DNA of 22,901 bases from contig CAZVWH010000041.1 of NCBI GenBank assembly GCA_964631175.1, positions 1-22,901 on the forward strand, given 5' to 3'. The notes below the pieces were generated by a model. It did no database searches. It had not been told where the DNA came from and was given only the letters and a program-made list of their open reading frames with translations. Positions within the stretch are counted from its first letter, which is position 1. The number at the start of each line of letters is the position of its first letter. The position numbers and the translations under genes are program-made. Positions 1 through 7,756 of the stretch are shown here, piece after piece. The DNA comes from CAZVWH01 sp964631175. GTDB taxonomy: Bacteria; Planctomycetota; Phycisphaerae; Sedimentisphaerales; Anaerobacaceae.

Positions 1-750
1 ATTCACAAAATTAAACGGCGGCAGTGTCCCCACATACTTAAATCTCATTTTTTCGTCATATTTGTCCACAAGTCCTTCAACCTCCCAGTCAAATTCTGGC
101 TCTTTCTCTTTGTGTACTAAAAAGGCTGCATTAACAATCATCAACTCACCATAAGTATCATTGGCTTTCACATCTTCTGCCAGAGGCTGCAAGATACCCA
201 GTATCTCATCTTTATGTTTTGCTTTTTCTCTCTCTAAGGCCTGCTCCACCATCTCTCCTATCTGCATTAGTTGAAACTGCGTCTTTTCAGACTCATGCGC
301 TGCGACCTTTTCTTTGAGTACCCTTATATCTTCATAGTTTTCCAAGATGTCCTTATAAATAACATCTTCTCTAAATATCGCTTTTATGTTTAGTTCCCTC
401 TTGTCTCTCATCTTATTTAACAAGGCTTTAAATCTATCATGTTCTTTTTCTAAAATCCTCCTTACCTTTCCTTCATCTCCCTCATCTTCGGCAATTGTGC
501 CAAAGCGAACGGGCAACACTGTGTGCTCCTTCATCACCTCCTCAATCGCTTTTTCATGGGCGAGCATATTTTCCCTTCGGACAGAGTATTTTTTGATTGG
601 GGAATTGCTAACCACAGCAGCTATATCACCAAAACAAAACGTATACAATTCATCGCCTCGTCCGCCAATTCCGAGCGGACCAAACGACTGACATTGGTTT
701 GACTCTATTACACAATATATGTATTTGCCTTCTGTTGTTGCTATATCCAT
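1..750 (-). CDS. gvpF/L: GvpF/GvpL family gas vesicle protein, 3' end cut by window edge
   Basis: Translating the minus strand from the ATG at 748-750 gives 250 residues with no stop before the left edge. The N-terminus (MDIATTEGKYIYCV) and the central LPVRFGT motif are the GvpF/GvpL signature. The visible end (GTLPPFNFVN) matches the last part of the next gene upstream (GPLPVFNFVN), so only about ten residues should be missing. Family members are accessory proteins that bind GvpA and help nucleate or assemble the vesicle. The start codon lies 2 nt after the stop of the preceding GvpF/L gene, so the two are surely co-transcribed and probably translationally coupled. It is the third of three tandem paralogs. 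F and L cannot be told apart from sequence alone. Confidence 0.93.
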   Translation of the reverse strand, partial: MDIATTEGKYIYCVIESNQCQSFGPLGIGGRGDELYTFCFGDIAAVVSNSPIKKYSVRRENMLAHEKAIEEVMKEHTVLPVRFGTIAEDEGDEGKVRRILEKEHDRFKALLNKMRDKRELNIKAIFREDVIYKDILENYEDIRVLKEKVAAHESEKTQFQLMQIGEMVEQALEREKAKHKDEILGILQPLAEDVKANDTYGELMIVNAAFLVHKEKEPEFDWEVEGLVDKYDEKMRFKYVGTLPPFNFVN

Positions 751-752
751 CA

Positions 753-1523
753 CTATTTTTCCCATTCCTCTGGATAAATGACAATGTTGACAAAGTTAAA
801 TACAGGTAGTGGTCCTGCATACATAAACTTCATCCTGTCCTGGTATTCATCACTTAAGTCATCCATGATATTGTCAAACTCCTTTTCTCTGCCTTTGCTT
901 GCTAAAAAAGCGGCGTTTATAAACATCTCATCGCCAATGGTCTTGTTAAGTTTATGGTCAAAGGCCGTTCTTCTTAATACATCCACTATTCTTTCAGCTT
1001 CCAGTTCTTTTTTCTTTTGCAAGGTTTGTTCAACCATCTTGCCAGCTTCAATTTTCACCTGGTTGTTATTTCTATTCGTATCGCTCGTAATCTTCTCTTT
1101 CAAACTCTTGATTTCTCTATTGTCTTCCACGATCTCATTAAAAATTACATCCATGCTCTTCCATAGGCCTTTGACACCCAATTCTACCTTGTGGTCCATA
1201 TCTTTTAGAGCAATCTTAAATTCTCTATATCTTCTATCCAGCAGATTTCTTATCTCGTCAGCACTCGAAGCGATTGTGCCGAACCGAACCGGAAGCACGC
1301 TGTCAAACTCCCTGCACACCAGCTCGATTACCCTCTGATGGGCTAACATGTTATCTCTGTTTGCCGTAATTTTGGTTATAGGATGATTGCTTACCACCAT
1401 ACTAAGGTCGTCATAACCAATAGTTAAAACTTCATCGGCTCTGGTGCCTATACCAATAGGGCCGAAGTTTCTTTCCTGTTTCGTCTCAGTAATACAGTAA
1501 ATATACTTTCCTTCTTTTTCCAT
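753..1523 (-). CDS. gvpF/L: GvpF/GvpL family gas vesicle protein
   Basis: A complete 256-residue protein. The N-terminal strand (GKYIYCITE), the mid-protein VLPVRFGTIAS motif, a long charged helical middle and the C-terminal block MKFMYAGPLPVFNFVN are typical of GvpF/GvpL, whose usual length is about 210-280 residues. It lies between two paralogs, with 1 nt to the J-domain-bearing copy upstream and 2 nt to the partial copy downstream. In haloarchaea and bacteria GvpF and GvpL contact GvpA and act as minor structural or chaperone-like accessory proteins. Three divergent copies suggest subfunctionalised F and L roles, but which copy does which cannot be decided here. Confidence 0.95.
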   Translation of the reverse strand: MEKEGKYIYCITETKQERNFGPIGIGTRADEVLTIGYDDLSMVVSNHPITKITANRDNMLAHQRVIELVCREFDSVLPVRFGTIASSADEIRNLLDRRYREFKIALKDMDHKVELGVKGLWKSMDVIFNEIVEDNREIKSLKEKITSDTNRNNNQVKIEAGKMVEQTLQKKKELEAERIVDVLRRTAFDHKLNKTIGDEMFINAAFLASKGREKEFDNIMDDLSDEYQDRMKFMYAGPLPVFNFVNIVIYPEEWEK

Positions 1524-1524
1524 A

Positions 1525-2652
1525 TTATTCTATCGGTGAAATTAACATCGCATTCTTTTCAAAAGCTTCCTCACTAAAGTAGCAGCCCTCTGTTTCTTCT
1601 GTCTGATTTGAAGCTCGGTAATAATCGAGAAGTATCCTGTAAGCTCTGGTCATATCGTCGAACTTTTTCTCTATATCCGGCGTATTAGGATTCTTATCTG
1701 GATGGCAGGTTAAGGCTAATCTGCGGTGGGCTTTTTTGATTTTACTTGCGGTTATCAAATCATCCGTGAGCCCTAATTTCTTTCTGGCCCAATCTATTTC
1801 TTCAAATCTTGGTTTCTTTACTTCAAGGCTGTAGAAGCTATATGGCGGAAGCGGCCCTACACATCTGAAATTTAGCTTCTCTTCAAATTTGTTATTGATA
1901 TGGTCCACTCTCTGCTCAAAATCTTTCCGCCTGCTTGCGTTCATAAGGAACGCTGTGTTAAGGACCATTTTGCCGTCCATAAGGTCATGGGCCTTGAAAT
2001 TGTCAGTGATCTCATTTAAGGTCGTTTGTATTTCGTTAGCAAATTCGCTTTTCTTCTTATCTAATTGCTTCTTTATCAAAACGCCTACTTTCATTTGGTC
2101 GTCAACGGTAACGCCGCCTTTTTTGCTTAGCAACGATTGCTTAAGCTGCTTTATTTGTTCGTCTTGCGAAATCTCTTGCAGAAAAGAATCAAAATCACTA
2201 AAGGTAGCTACAACATCAATCTCTATACAATTTTTTATTATTTCAAATATGTCTTTGATTGTTCTGTACCCTTTGTTTAGTATCTGGGTCATCTCTTCAT
2301 CGTCGTTAGCAAATGTCCCCAACCTCATAGGGATAATAGTATGATTGGCCATTACCTTCTCGATTACCTGCTGATGGCTGACAAGCAGTCTGGCCAGAGT
2401 GTCTTTAGAGGTATGGCTGTAATCGATTATTTCTGAATCGCTTACAACCGCGGAGACATCCCGAAAGGAGATAGTATAGGCACTCTGAAAAATCTTGTCC
2501 TGAGCTTGTCGAATGGATTTGCCGCTGTTTACGACTTCTGCAGGGCTTTTGAGCGGGTAAGACTCTGCGAAGGCTGTAATTTCGCCAAAGTCAAAAAATT
2601 CATCTATATTGGAGTTTATGACCCCATAAATATACTTGCCTATTTTACCCAT
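1525..2652 (-). CDS. gvpF/L: GvpF/GvpL protein fused to a C-terminal DnaJ J-domain
   Basis: 375 residues, about 100 longer than a normal GvpF/L. Residues 1-275 are GvpF/L: GKYIYGVINS at the N-terminus, IIPMRLGTF near 106-114, and GPLPPYSFYSLEV near 266-278. Residues about 285-345 form a J-domain with the invariant HPD tripeptide at 317-319, preceded by a basic helix (KIKKAHRRLALTC) and followed by a helix III-like stretch (FDDMTRAYRILLDYY). The J-domain stimulates DnaK/Hsp70 ATPase, so the fusion predicts recruitment of Hsp70 to GvpA-bound complexes. Residues about 20-57 look like an insertion relative to the other two copies and include RQAQDK, encoded by a dispersed repeat (2494-2513). The start has a good ribosome binding site (AAAGGG). 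It is the first of three tandem GvpF/L genes. Confidence 0.93.
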   Translation of the reverse strand: MGKIGKYIYGVINSNIDEFFDFGEITAFAESYPLKSPAEVVNSGKSIRQAQDKIFQSAYTISFRDVSAVVSDSEIIDYSHTSKDTLARLLVSHQQVIEKVMANHTIIPMRLGTFANDDEEMTQILNKGYRTIKDIFEIIKNCIEIDVVATFSDFDSFLQEISQDEQIKQLKQSLLSKKGGVTVDDQMKVGVLIKKQLDKKKSEFANEIQTTLNEITDNFKAHDLMDGKMVLNTAFLMNASRRKDFEQRVDHINNKFEEKLNFRCVGPLPPYSFYSLEVKKPRFEEIDWARKKLGLTDDLITASKIKKAHRRLALTCHPDKNPNTPDIEKKFDDMTRAYRILLDYYRASNQTEETEGCYFSEEAFEKNAMLISPIE

Positions 2653-2756
2653 AGCAAACCCTTTCTTCTTGCGGGAAGGATTTGCCAGCCCCTTCCCTAA
2701 GACCTACAGACCAGACAGTAAAGAGCCTGTCAAAAAAGTATGAATCTTTTGCCCAT

Positions 2757-2903
2757 CTAATCCGTGGCAGTCTCCTCAGCGGAGCAGTCTCGTTCTTCTG
2801 TTTTATCTTCAGCTTTTGGCTCTTCCTGCTGGGTTATGGATTTGGTGCTCTTTTCAGCTTTGCACTTAAACAGATCCCTGACTTTATCAATAATGCCCCC
2901 CAT
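2757..2903 (-). CDS. 48-residue charged protein in the gvp operon
   Basis: A short frame running ATG (2901-2903) to TAG (2757-2759). It begins MGGIIDKVRDLFKCK and continues with a polar acidic/basic tail ending EETATD. AAAAGGAG sits about 7 nt before the ATG, a strong ribosome binding site, and the gene fits neatly between the CDC48-like ATPase stop (20 nt upstream) and the GvpF/L-J gene. The N-terminal dozen residues form an amphipathic helix, and the rest looks disordered. I do not recognise a family. Its amphipathic start plus charged tail would suit a small adaptor or membrane/vesicle-surface protein, but that is only a guess. It is too short for many gene finders. Confidence 0.6.
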   Translation of the reverse strand: MGGIIDKVRDLFKCKAEKSTKSITQQEEPKAEDKTEERDCSAEETATD

Positions 2904-2923
2904 TCTGGACTCCTTTTACTTCA

Positions 2924-5074
2924 TTATTTGGCGTTTTGCTCTTTCAGCATCTTAATTGCCTGGTCAAAGTGACAGCCGGAAATAATGAAATCTGCTTTTT
3001 TGTCTCTGTCTTCCTCGTTCTGATTGATGAATTCTCTTATCGCAAACATTGAGGCCTTTCGACAGACAAATTCAATGTCCGAGCCGGTCCTGCCTTCAGT
3101 TTCTTTAGCAAATTTCTTCAAATCAACATCCTTATCGAGGGGCTTATTTTGAGTATGTATTCTGAAAATCTCTTCTCTGGTTTTCTCATCCGGCACAGGC
3201 AGCTCGAATAAAAGGTCGAATCTGCCGCTTCGCAAAACAGCAGGGTCAACTAAATCCAATCTGTTAGTTGCAGCTAATACCACGACTCCTTTAAGCTCCT
3301 CAATCCCATCCATTTCGGTTAAGAATTGACTTATCACCCTCTCGGTTACATGAGCATCTGTAGAGCTTGAGCCTCTGCGGGGTATGAGACTATCTATCTC
3401 ATCAAGAAAAAGTATTGTTGGCGCTGCGTGCTTTGCCTTTCTAAATGTCTCTCTTACCCCTCTCTCAGATTCTCCAACATAACGGCTGATAAGCTGAGGA
3501 CCTTTGATGGATATAAAATTGACGCCACTTTCATTAGCCACTGCTTTGGCTAAAAGTGTTTTTCCTGTTCCAGGTTTGCCATACAACATAATTCCTTTAG
3601 GCGGATTCGTATTAGCTTTTTTGAAAACATCCGGATATTTGAGCGGCCATTCTACAGCTTCTTTAAGTTCCTCCTTTATATTCTCAAGCCCACCTACATC
3701 GCTCCATTTCACATCCGGCACTTCAACGAAAACTTCTCTGATTGCGGACGGCTCAATCTCTTTCATTGCCTCAAGGGAATTGTCCATCGTTATCTCTAAT
3801 TTCAGCAGGGTTTCATACGGAATGTCAGACATTTCAAAATCAATTTTTGGCAGAATTTTTCTCAAAGCTGACATGGCCGCCTCTCTGGCCAAAGCTTCCA
3901 AGTCCGCCCCAACAAATCCATGTGTAATCTCAGATAACCTCTCTAAACTAACATTTTCTGCCAAAGGCATACCCCTTGTATGAATCTGTAATATCTCCAA
4001 TCTTCCATTTTTGTCAGGTATTGGAATAGAGATCTCTCTATCAAACCGGCCCGGCCTTCTTAATGCAGGGTCTATGGTGTTGGGAATATTTGTTGCCCCG
4101 ATAACTACAACGTGCCCTCTGGACTCTAATCCGTCTAATAGGGCTAAAAGCTGCGCCACCACCCTGCGTTCAACCTGCTTTTCTCCGCCCATATCTTCTC
4201 GCTTGGGTGCAATGGCATCTATCTCATCTATAAAAATTATAGCTGGAGCATGCTTTTGCGCATTCTCAAATACACTTCTAAGCCGAGCTTCAGACTCGCC
4301 GTAAAATTTGCCCATAATCTCAGGGCCGGTTATACTGCTAAAATAGGCATCGGTTTCATTGGCTACGGCACGGGCAATGAGTGTCTTTCCTGTTCCTGGT
4401 GGACCATACATGAAAACACCTTTAGGAGCCTCGATGCCAAGCCTGTCAAAAACTTCAGGATACTTCAGCGGCAGCTCAATCATCTCTCTGATTCTTTGGA
4501 TTTGGGTGCCAAGTCCACCGATATCTTCGTATGATACTTTAGCTTTCTCTACCTTGCCTTTTTTTGTCTTTACTCTTATTAAAGTGGTCGGACTAACTAA
4601 TACCACCCCATCGGGGATCGTGTCCTCAACTATAAAATCGCATGTTCTGGTGCCGAATAACCTTGCCCGTACTTTATCACCGTTGGTTAACGGCAGTCCT
4701 TCTATGAGGGAACCAATGTACTTTGCGTCTTTATCCTTTTGAACTGCCCCGGTTGCAGTTAAAGGAGAAAGTGTAATTTTCCTGGCAGGTTTGCTATTTA
4801 CCCTCCGAACCGCTGCCTTTTCATCAAGCCCTATTTTAGCATTTTCTCTTGTAACGCCGTCTATCTCAATAATCTTTTTCCCTCTATCATCGGCATAACA
4901 GGGCATTGCCTTGGCGGCAGTTTTCCTTTTACCTTCTATCTCTATTACCTGGCCCACTTCAAGTTCCAAACTTTTCATATCTTTAGGATCTATGCGGGCG
5001 ATAGCTCTGCCTACGTCTTTTGGCAAGGCCTCCGTCACCTTAAGTGTTATCGTGTTGTTGTCTGCTTTCTTCAT
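2924..5074 (-). CDS. CDC48/p97-like double AAA+ ATPase
   Basis: 716 residues with full CDC48/VAT layout. An N-terminal double-psi barrel and CDC48-N region spans about 1-180 (LKVTEALPKDVGRAIARID). AAA domain 1 has Walker A GPPGTGKT at 224-231, Walker B FIDEID with D283/E284 and an arginine-finger region RRPGRFD. AAA domain 2 has GKPGTGKT at 499-506, Walker B LDEID with D558/E559 and RSGRFD. The second Walker A has K where CDC48 proteins usually have P. The C-terminus ends QNAK with no hydrophobic-tyrosine motif for proteasome docking. These ATPases unfold or extract proteins from complexes. Position in the gvp operon (14 nt after the ArsA-like gene) suggests remodelling of gas vesicle protein assemblies. 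Confidence 0.95.
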   Translation of the reverse strand: MKKADNNTITLKVTEALPKDVGRAIARIDPKDMKSLELEVGQVIEIEGKRKTAAKAMPCYADDRGKKIIEIDGVTRENAKIGLDEKAAVRRVNSKPARKITLSPLTATGAVQKDKDAKYIGSLIEGLPLTNGDKVRARLFGTRTCDFIVEDTIPDGVVLVSPTTLIRVKTKKGKVEKAKVSYEDIGGLGTQIQRIREMIELPLKYPEVFDRLGIEAPKGVFMYGPPGTGKTLIARAVANETDAYFSSITGPEIMGKFYGESEARLRSVFENAQKHAPAIIFIDEIDAIAPKREDMGGEKQVERRVVAQLLALLDGLESRGHVVVIGATNIPNTIDPALRRPGRFDREISIPIPDKNGRLEILQIHTRGMPLAENVSLERLSEITHGFVGADLEALAREAAMSALRKILPKIDFEMSDIPYETLLKLEITMDNSLEAMKEIEPSAIREVFVEVPDVKWSDVGGLENIKEELKEAVEWPLKYPDVFKKANTNPPKGIMLYGKPGTGKTLLAKAVANESGVNFISIKGPQLISRYVGESERGVRETFRKAKHAAPTILFLDEIDSLIPRRGSSSTDAHVTERVISQFLTEMDGIEELKGVVVLAATNRLDLVDPAVLRSGRFDLLFELPVPDEKTREEIFRIHTQNKPLDKDVDLKKFAKETEGRTGSDIEFVCRKASMFAIREFINQNEEDRDKKADFIISGCHFDQAIKMLKEQNAK

Positions 5075-5088
5075 TGTTGATTGATCCC

Positions 5089-6027
5089 TTAGGGATTGAA
5101 CAACAGGTCCTTAAAATTCGCCAGCGACCTTAATCCTTTGACTTCGTGCGGCTGTGAAGGAACAATCGTCGTGCATAACGCACTGAATTTCCTTTTCATC
5201 TCACTTATATAGTGATCTTGTTCTTTTCTTTTTTCGCTGCAAAACTTGCAATTATTCGATTCTAAAATATTATTGATTACCAACTGCCGTACTTTTATCC
5301 CATAATTTCCCAAGGTGTTTATTAATCTTTCTGTTTCTAAAATCGCCATCTCTTCCGCAGTTGTAACTGCTATGAACTCGCTCCTATCGGGGTCGCTAAG
5401 TAAATCTTCTATCCTCTTTACGGTTTTCTTCATAGTAAGTAAGAAATCATCGCCTTCGTCGGGCTTATATCTACCGGCGAATGTCTCAACCATATATCTG
5501 TATTTCCATCTCATCTTTGCCATTATCTTAATCCAGTCATCCAATAGCTTAGGCGAAGTTATGAGTCTCAAAGCATGGCCAGTAGGCGCTGTATCCACTA
5601 TATATTTATCAAATGTTGCCTCATCTATCAGGTCAACCATTGTTTTAAGGCCCATAACCTCATCCATTCCGGGGATGGGCAAAGCAAAGATAGAGCCAAT
5701 ATCCTCAGAATCTAAATTGGTACCGGTCTCTAAAATTGTCTTTATTTCGTTTTCGTGTTCTGCTTTGAATTTTGAAAGAGCTTGTTCGGCATTTATTTCG
5801 AGGGCACTTAGGTTTTCTATCCCTTTCACCTGTTTTATTTGGCTGCCAATCTTCTGGCCTAAACTATCAGCAAGCGAATGGGCCGGGTCCGTCGAAAAAA
5901 GCAAAGTCTTAAAATCTTCGGCTAAATAAAGGGCTGTGCTGCACGCACAAGTTGTCTTTCCTACACCGCCTTTACCGCCAAATAATATCAACTTCAGTGT
6001 TGGAGCTTTCAGCCCTTTCAACGCCAT
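5089..6027 (-). CDS. ArsA/Get3-like ATPase
   Basis: 312 residues. The deviant P-loop GGKGGVGKT lies at 17-25, switch I STDPAHSLADSLG around 45-57 and switch II DTAPTGH at 145-151. A single CxxC (C260, C263) matches the zinc-binding, dimerising motif of Get3 rather than the arsenite-binding cysteines of ArsA. It has one ATPase domain, so it should act as a homodimer. Get3 proteins shield hydrophobic helices of tail-anchored proteins. Here the neighbours are vesicle shell and chaperone genes and there are no arsenic genes, so a role in handling hydrophobic Gvp subunits is the natural inference. The start ATG has an unusually close GGGG (3 nt away) that is part of an inverted repeat described separately. 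Confidence 0.93.
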   Translation of the reverse strand: MALKGLKAPTLKLILFGGKGGVGKTTCACSTALYLAEDFKTLLFSTDPAHSLADSLGQKIGSQIKQVKGIENLSALEINAEQALSKFKAEHENEIKTILETGTNLDSEDIGSIFALPIPGMDEVMGLKTMVDLIDEATFDKYIVDTAPTGHALRLITSPKLLDDWIKIMAKMRWKYRYMVETFAGRYKPDEGDDFLLTMKKTVKRIEDLLSDPDRSEFIAVTTAEEMAILETERLINTLGNYGIKVRQLVINNILESNNCKFCSEKRKEQDHYISEMKRKFSALCTTIVPSQPHEVKGLRSLANFKDLLFNP

Positions 6028-6124
6028 TTACCCCGTTAGAAATCTTAAAGAAAGATTTTTAATCAATTCTCTACCGCAGTTCTTTGAACCATATAATCCC
6101 GTTAATGTATATTTCTAACGGGGT
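6028..6124 (-). promoter_or_regulatory. Intergenic inverted repeat with alternative pairing in front of the ArsA/Get3-like gene
   Basis: The gap between the gvpH stop and the ArsA-like start is bounded by a perfect 14-bp inverted repeat. On the minus strand ACCCCGTTAGAAAT (6124-6111) pairs with ATTTCTAACGGGGT (6043-6030). A third segment, TAACGGG (6104-6098), can pair instead with the CCCGTTA in the first arm. The last arm contains the GGGG nearest the ArsA-like start codon. The geometry is that of a switch that could expose or bury the start region. This is inferred from pairing only. Confidence 0.45.
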
Positions 6125-6670
6125 TTATTTTTTGATCCTGACCTCTAAGATGCCATTATTATAAGAAGAGGTCATGCTTTCAGCGTTTACCTTCGCCGGC
6201 AGTAAAATCTCTTTGCAATATTTCCTGTCCCCAGTTTGTGCGCTAAGCTCCAATATATCTTCTTTTAGATCCAGCTTTATATCCTCTTGATTTACCCCTG
6301 GCATCTCTGCATAGACTCGAATCTCCTGCTCCTCGTCAAAAACATCTGTTATAGGCTCTCTTTCTTCCTCGACTTTAGGGCCTTGGGGAGTTTTTTTGAC
6401 ATTTCCGAATGACTCAACGATAGGCTTACCCCCAACCGCTGTCTTGACAGAAACTCCGAACACCCCTTTCATGCCTTTTTTAAGGTGACTCAAGTCAATT
6501 TCACCTTCTTTATTGACTTCACCGCCTGCTTCCTTCAACTTGGCAGCTAAGTCAACCAGGTTTCCAATACCATCTAACAGACCTCCCAGACCTAAGCTCA
6601 ATTTCCCTATACCAAAATCGATATTCAGCCCTTCGTTTTCCTCATCTTTTTTATTCTTATCTTTGGTCAT
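6125..6670 (-). CDS. gvpH: GvpH-like Hsp20/alpha-crystallin family protein
   Basis: 181 residues. A glycine- and leucine-rich N-terminal part (about 17-45, FGIGKLSLGLGGLLDGIGNL) is followed by a linker and a C-terminal Hsp20-like alpha-crystallin domain (about 102-181) with YAEMPGVNQEDIKLDL and the closing strand NNGILEVRIKK. This layout matches GvpH of haloarchaea and related bacterial gvp clusters. Small heat-shock proteins of this kind are holdases. GvpH is an accessory or regulatory protein, not a shell component. RBS AGAGGAG precedes the ATG. It lies downstream of gvpJ and upstream of the ArsA/Get3-like gene. The gap after it is unusually structured. Confidence 0.85.
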   Translation of the reverse strand: MTKDKNKKDEENEGLNIDFGIGKLSLGLGGLLDGIGNLVDLAAKLKEAGGEVNKEGEIDLSHLKKGMKGVFGVSVKTAVGGKPIVESFGNVKKTPQGPKVEEEREPITDVFDEEQEIRVYAEMPGVNQEDIKLDLKEDILELSAQTGDRKYCKEILLPAKVNAESMTSSYNNGILEVRIKK

Positions 6671-6749
6671 TGACGAATCTCCTCTTACTGTCTTATTATA
6701 TTTTTTCTTGCAGTTTTCCTGCGTTCTTCCGACTGCAGATATTCTCTTG

Positions 6750-7049
6750 TTATTTTATATTTGCTTCTACTCGCTCTAATTTGCTCTTCAAGATTTTATT
6801 TTCTTTTTCTAACCTTGCCTCTTTTGCTTCTGAGGAGAGATAAGAATCTTGCTGCCACCAGTTTATCCCCATCTCCATAGCTTTATCTACAGAGGCAACT
6901 AAAAGCCGGATCTTAATAGTAAGCAGGTCAATATCGGCAATTTGAATCTTAATATCACCGGCAATAACAATACCCTTATCTAAAACCCGCTCCAAGATAT
7001 CAGCGAGATTAGTGGCTTCGATAGCATGCATCATTTTTTGTTCGGCCAT
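6750..7049 (-). CDS. gvpJ: Gas vesicle minor structural protein, GvpA/GvpJ family
   Basis: 99 residues. The GvpA-like core spans about 10-65 (NLADILERVLDKGIVIAGDIKIQIADIDLL, broken here as NLADILERVLDKGIVI then AGDIKIQIADIDLL), with the beta-hairpin and amphipathic helices of the family. It is followed by a C-terminal charged coiled coil (EARLEKENKILKSKLERVE) that GvpA lacks. The extra tail and the replacement of the GvpA motif DAWVRISLVGIEIL by a diverged version point to GvpJ (or GvpM/S), minor shell-associated proteins thought to shape the conical ends or nucleate assembly. It follows gvpO with 17 nt between them. Confidence 0.9.
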   Translation of the reverse strand: MAEQKMMHAIEATNLADILERVLDKGIVIAGDIKIQIADIDLLTIKIRLLVASVDKAMEMGINWWQQDSYLSSEAKEARLEKENKILKSKLERVEANIK

Positions 7050-7066
7050 TTTTCTGTTCCCTATGT

Positions 7067-7324
7067 TTATTCTGCTTTTACAAGTTCTTCTTTTGGCCCA
7101 TAGGAAGTCACTTCCAGGGTATCGGTCAATTTAATCTCATAAGTATTTCTGTCCTGCACTCTGGTAGGTAGGCCTAAAGATTTAATAAATGAACTCTCCT
7201 CGTAAATCTCTGCTTGGCCTATCCAGCCGTCCTCGGATTTTGTTACTTTTATTACTTTCGCGTCCCTACCAAGAGTCTTTTCAAAGAAATTCCTGATTGC
7301 TTCGCCTACCTTTTCTATTTCCAT
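7067..7324 (-). CDS. gvpO: GvpO family gas vesicle protein
   Basis: 85 residues. The pattern GWIGQAEIYEESSFIKSLGL, then PTRVQDRNTYEIKLTDTLEV and a tyrosine-containing close (TSYGP) match the GvpO family: a W-x-x-x-x-E-x-x-E segment, then a short gap, then a Y-E-[IV]-x-[LV] strand. GvpO is essential for vesicle formation in haloarchaea and is present in many bacterial clusters, but its biochemical role is unclear. It has a good RBS (CAGGAG) 9 nt before ATG. It lies between a zinc-finger gene and gvpJ. Confidence 0.85.
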   Translation of the reverse strand: MEIEKVGEAIRNFFEKTLGRDAKVIKVTKSEDGWIGQAEIYEESSFIKSLGLPTRVQDRNTYEIKLTDTLEVTSYGPKEELVKAE

Positions 7325-7342
7325 AATACCGCTCCTGAAGGT

Positions 7343-7720
7343 CTATTTTGTAACCACGCCTTTTCCTCTACATGTTAAACACGGAAGATTGCCCCCTTTT
7401 TCTCTGCCCCTGGCTTTACAGGCAGGGCATATCTCAACTTGCGAAGTCTTCACACTCACGACCCCCTTGCCACCACAGACAATACAGGTAAGGTCGGTGT
7501 TCAAATGTGATTTTCCTGACCCGTTACAATAAGCACATACTACAACTGGAGGTTGAACTTCCACGGCCCCATCGCCTAAACATACTGAGCATTTTGTACT
7601 CTTTTTGGAAGGCGTAAATCCTTTTCCGCTACAGAATCCGCATCTAAATGTATTTTTATTTAAAACTTCCCCTCGTTTGCCCGCCTTCTGGTTTTTGAAG
7701 TCAAACGTTGTCCACTGCAT
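7343..7720 (-). CDS. DnaJ-type cysteine-rich zinc-finger protein (six CxxC motifs), copy 2 in transcript order
   Basis: 125 residues carrying six CxxCxxxG modules: CGFCSGKG, CSVCLGDG, CAYCNGSG, CIVCGGKG, CPACKARG and CLTCRGKG. DnaJ itself has four such modules binding two zinc ions; six would allow three zinc sites. There is no J-domain and no substrate-binding C-terminal domain. DnaJ-type zinc fingers bind unfolded protein and have thiol-disulfide activity. A second gene of the same design (9591-9935) lies in the same operon. The J-domain appears on another protein of the cluster, so the Hsp40 functions look split. GAGGAAATAAAATAA precedes the ATG. Confidence 0.88.
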   Translation of the reverse strand: MQWTTFDFKNQKAGKRGEVLNKNTFRCGFCSGKGFTPSKKSTKCSVCLGDGAVEVQPPVVVCAYCNGSGKSHLNTDLTCIVCGGKGVVSVKTSQVEICPACKARGREKGGNLPCLTCRGKGVVTK

Positions 7721-7756
7721 TTATTTTATTTCCTCATCTGTTAACCAAGGCTTGCT

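Noticed and set aside
778..1338. Long plus-strand frame opposite the second GvpF/L gene
   Set aside because: It is antisense to a clear GvpF/L protein, has a low-complexity hydrophobic/serine-rich product and no ribosome site.
2682..2972. Plus-strand frame with hydrophobic product
   Set aside because: It is the complement of the small 48-residue gene and the CDC48 3' end. The minus-strand frame has the better ribosome site and context.
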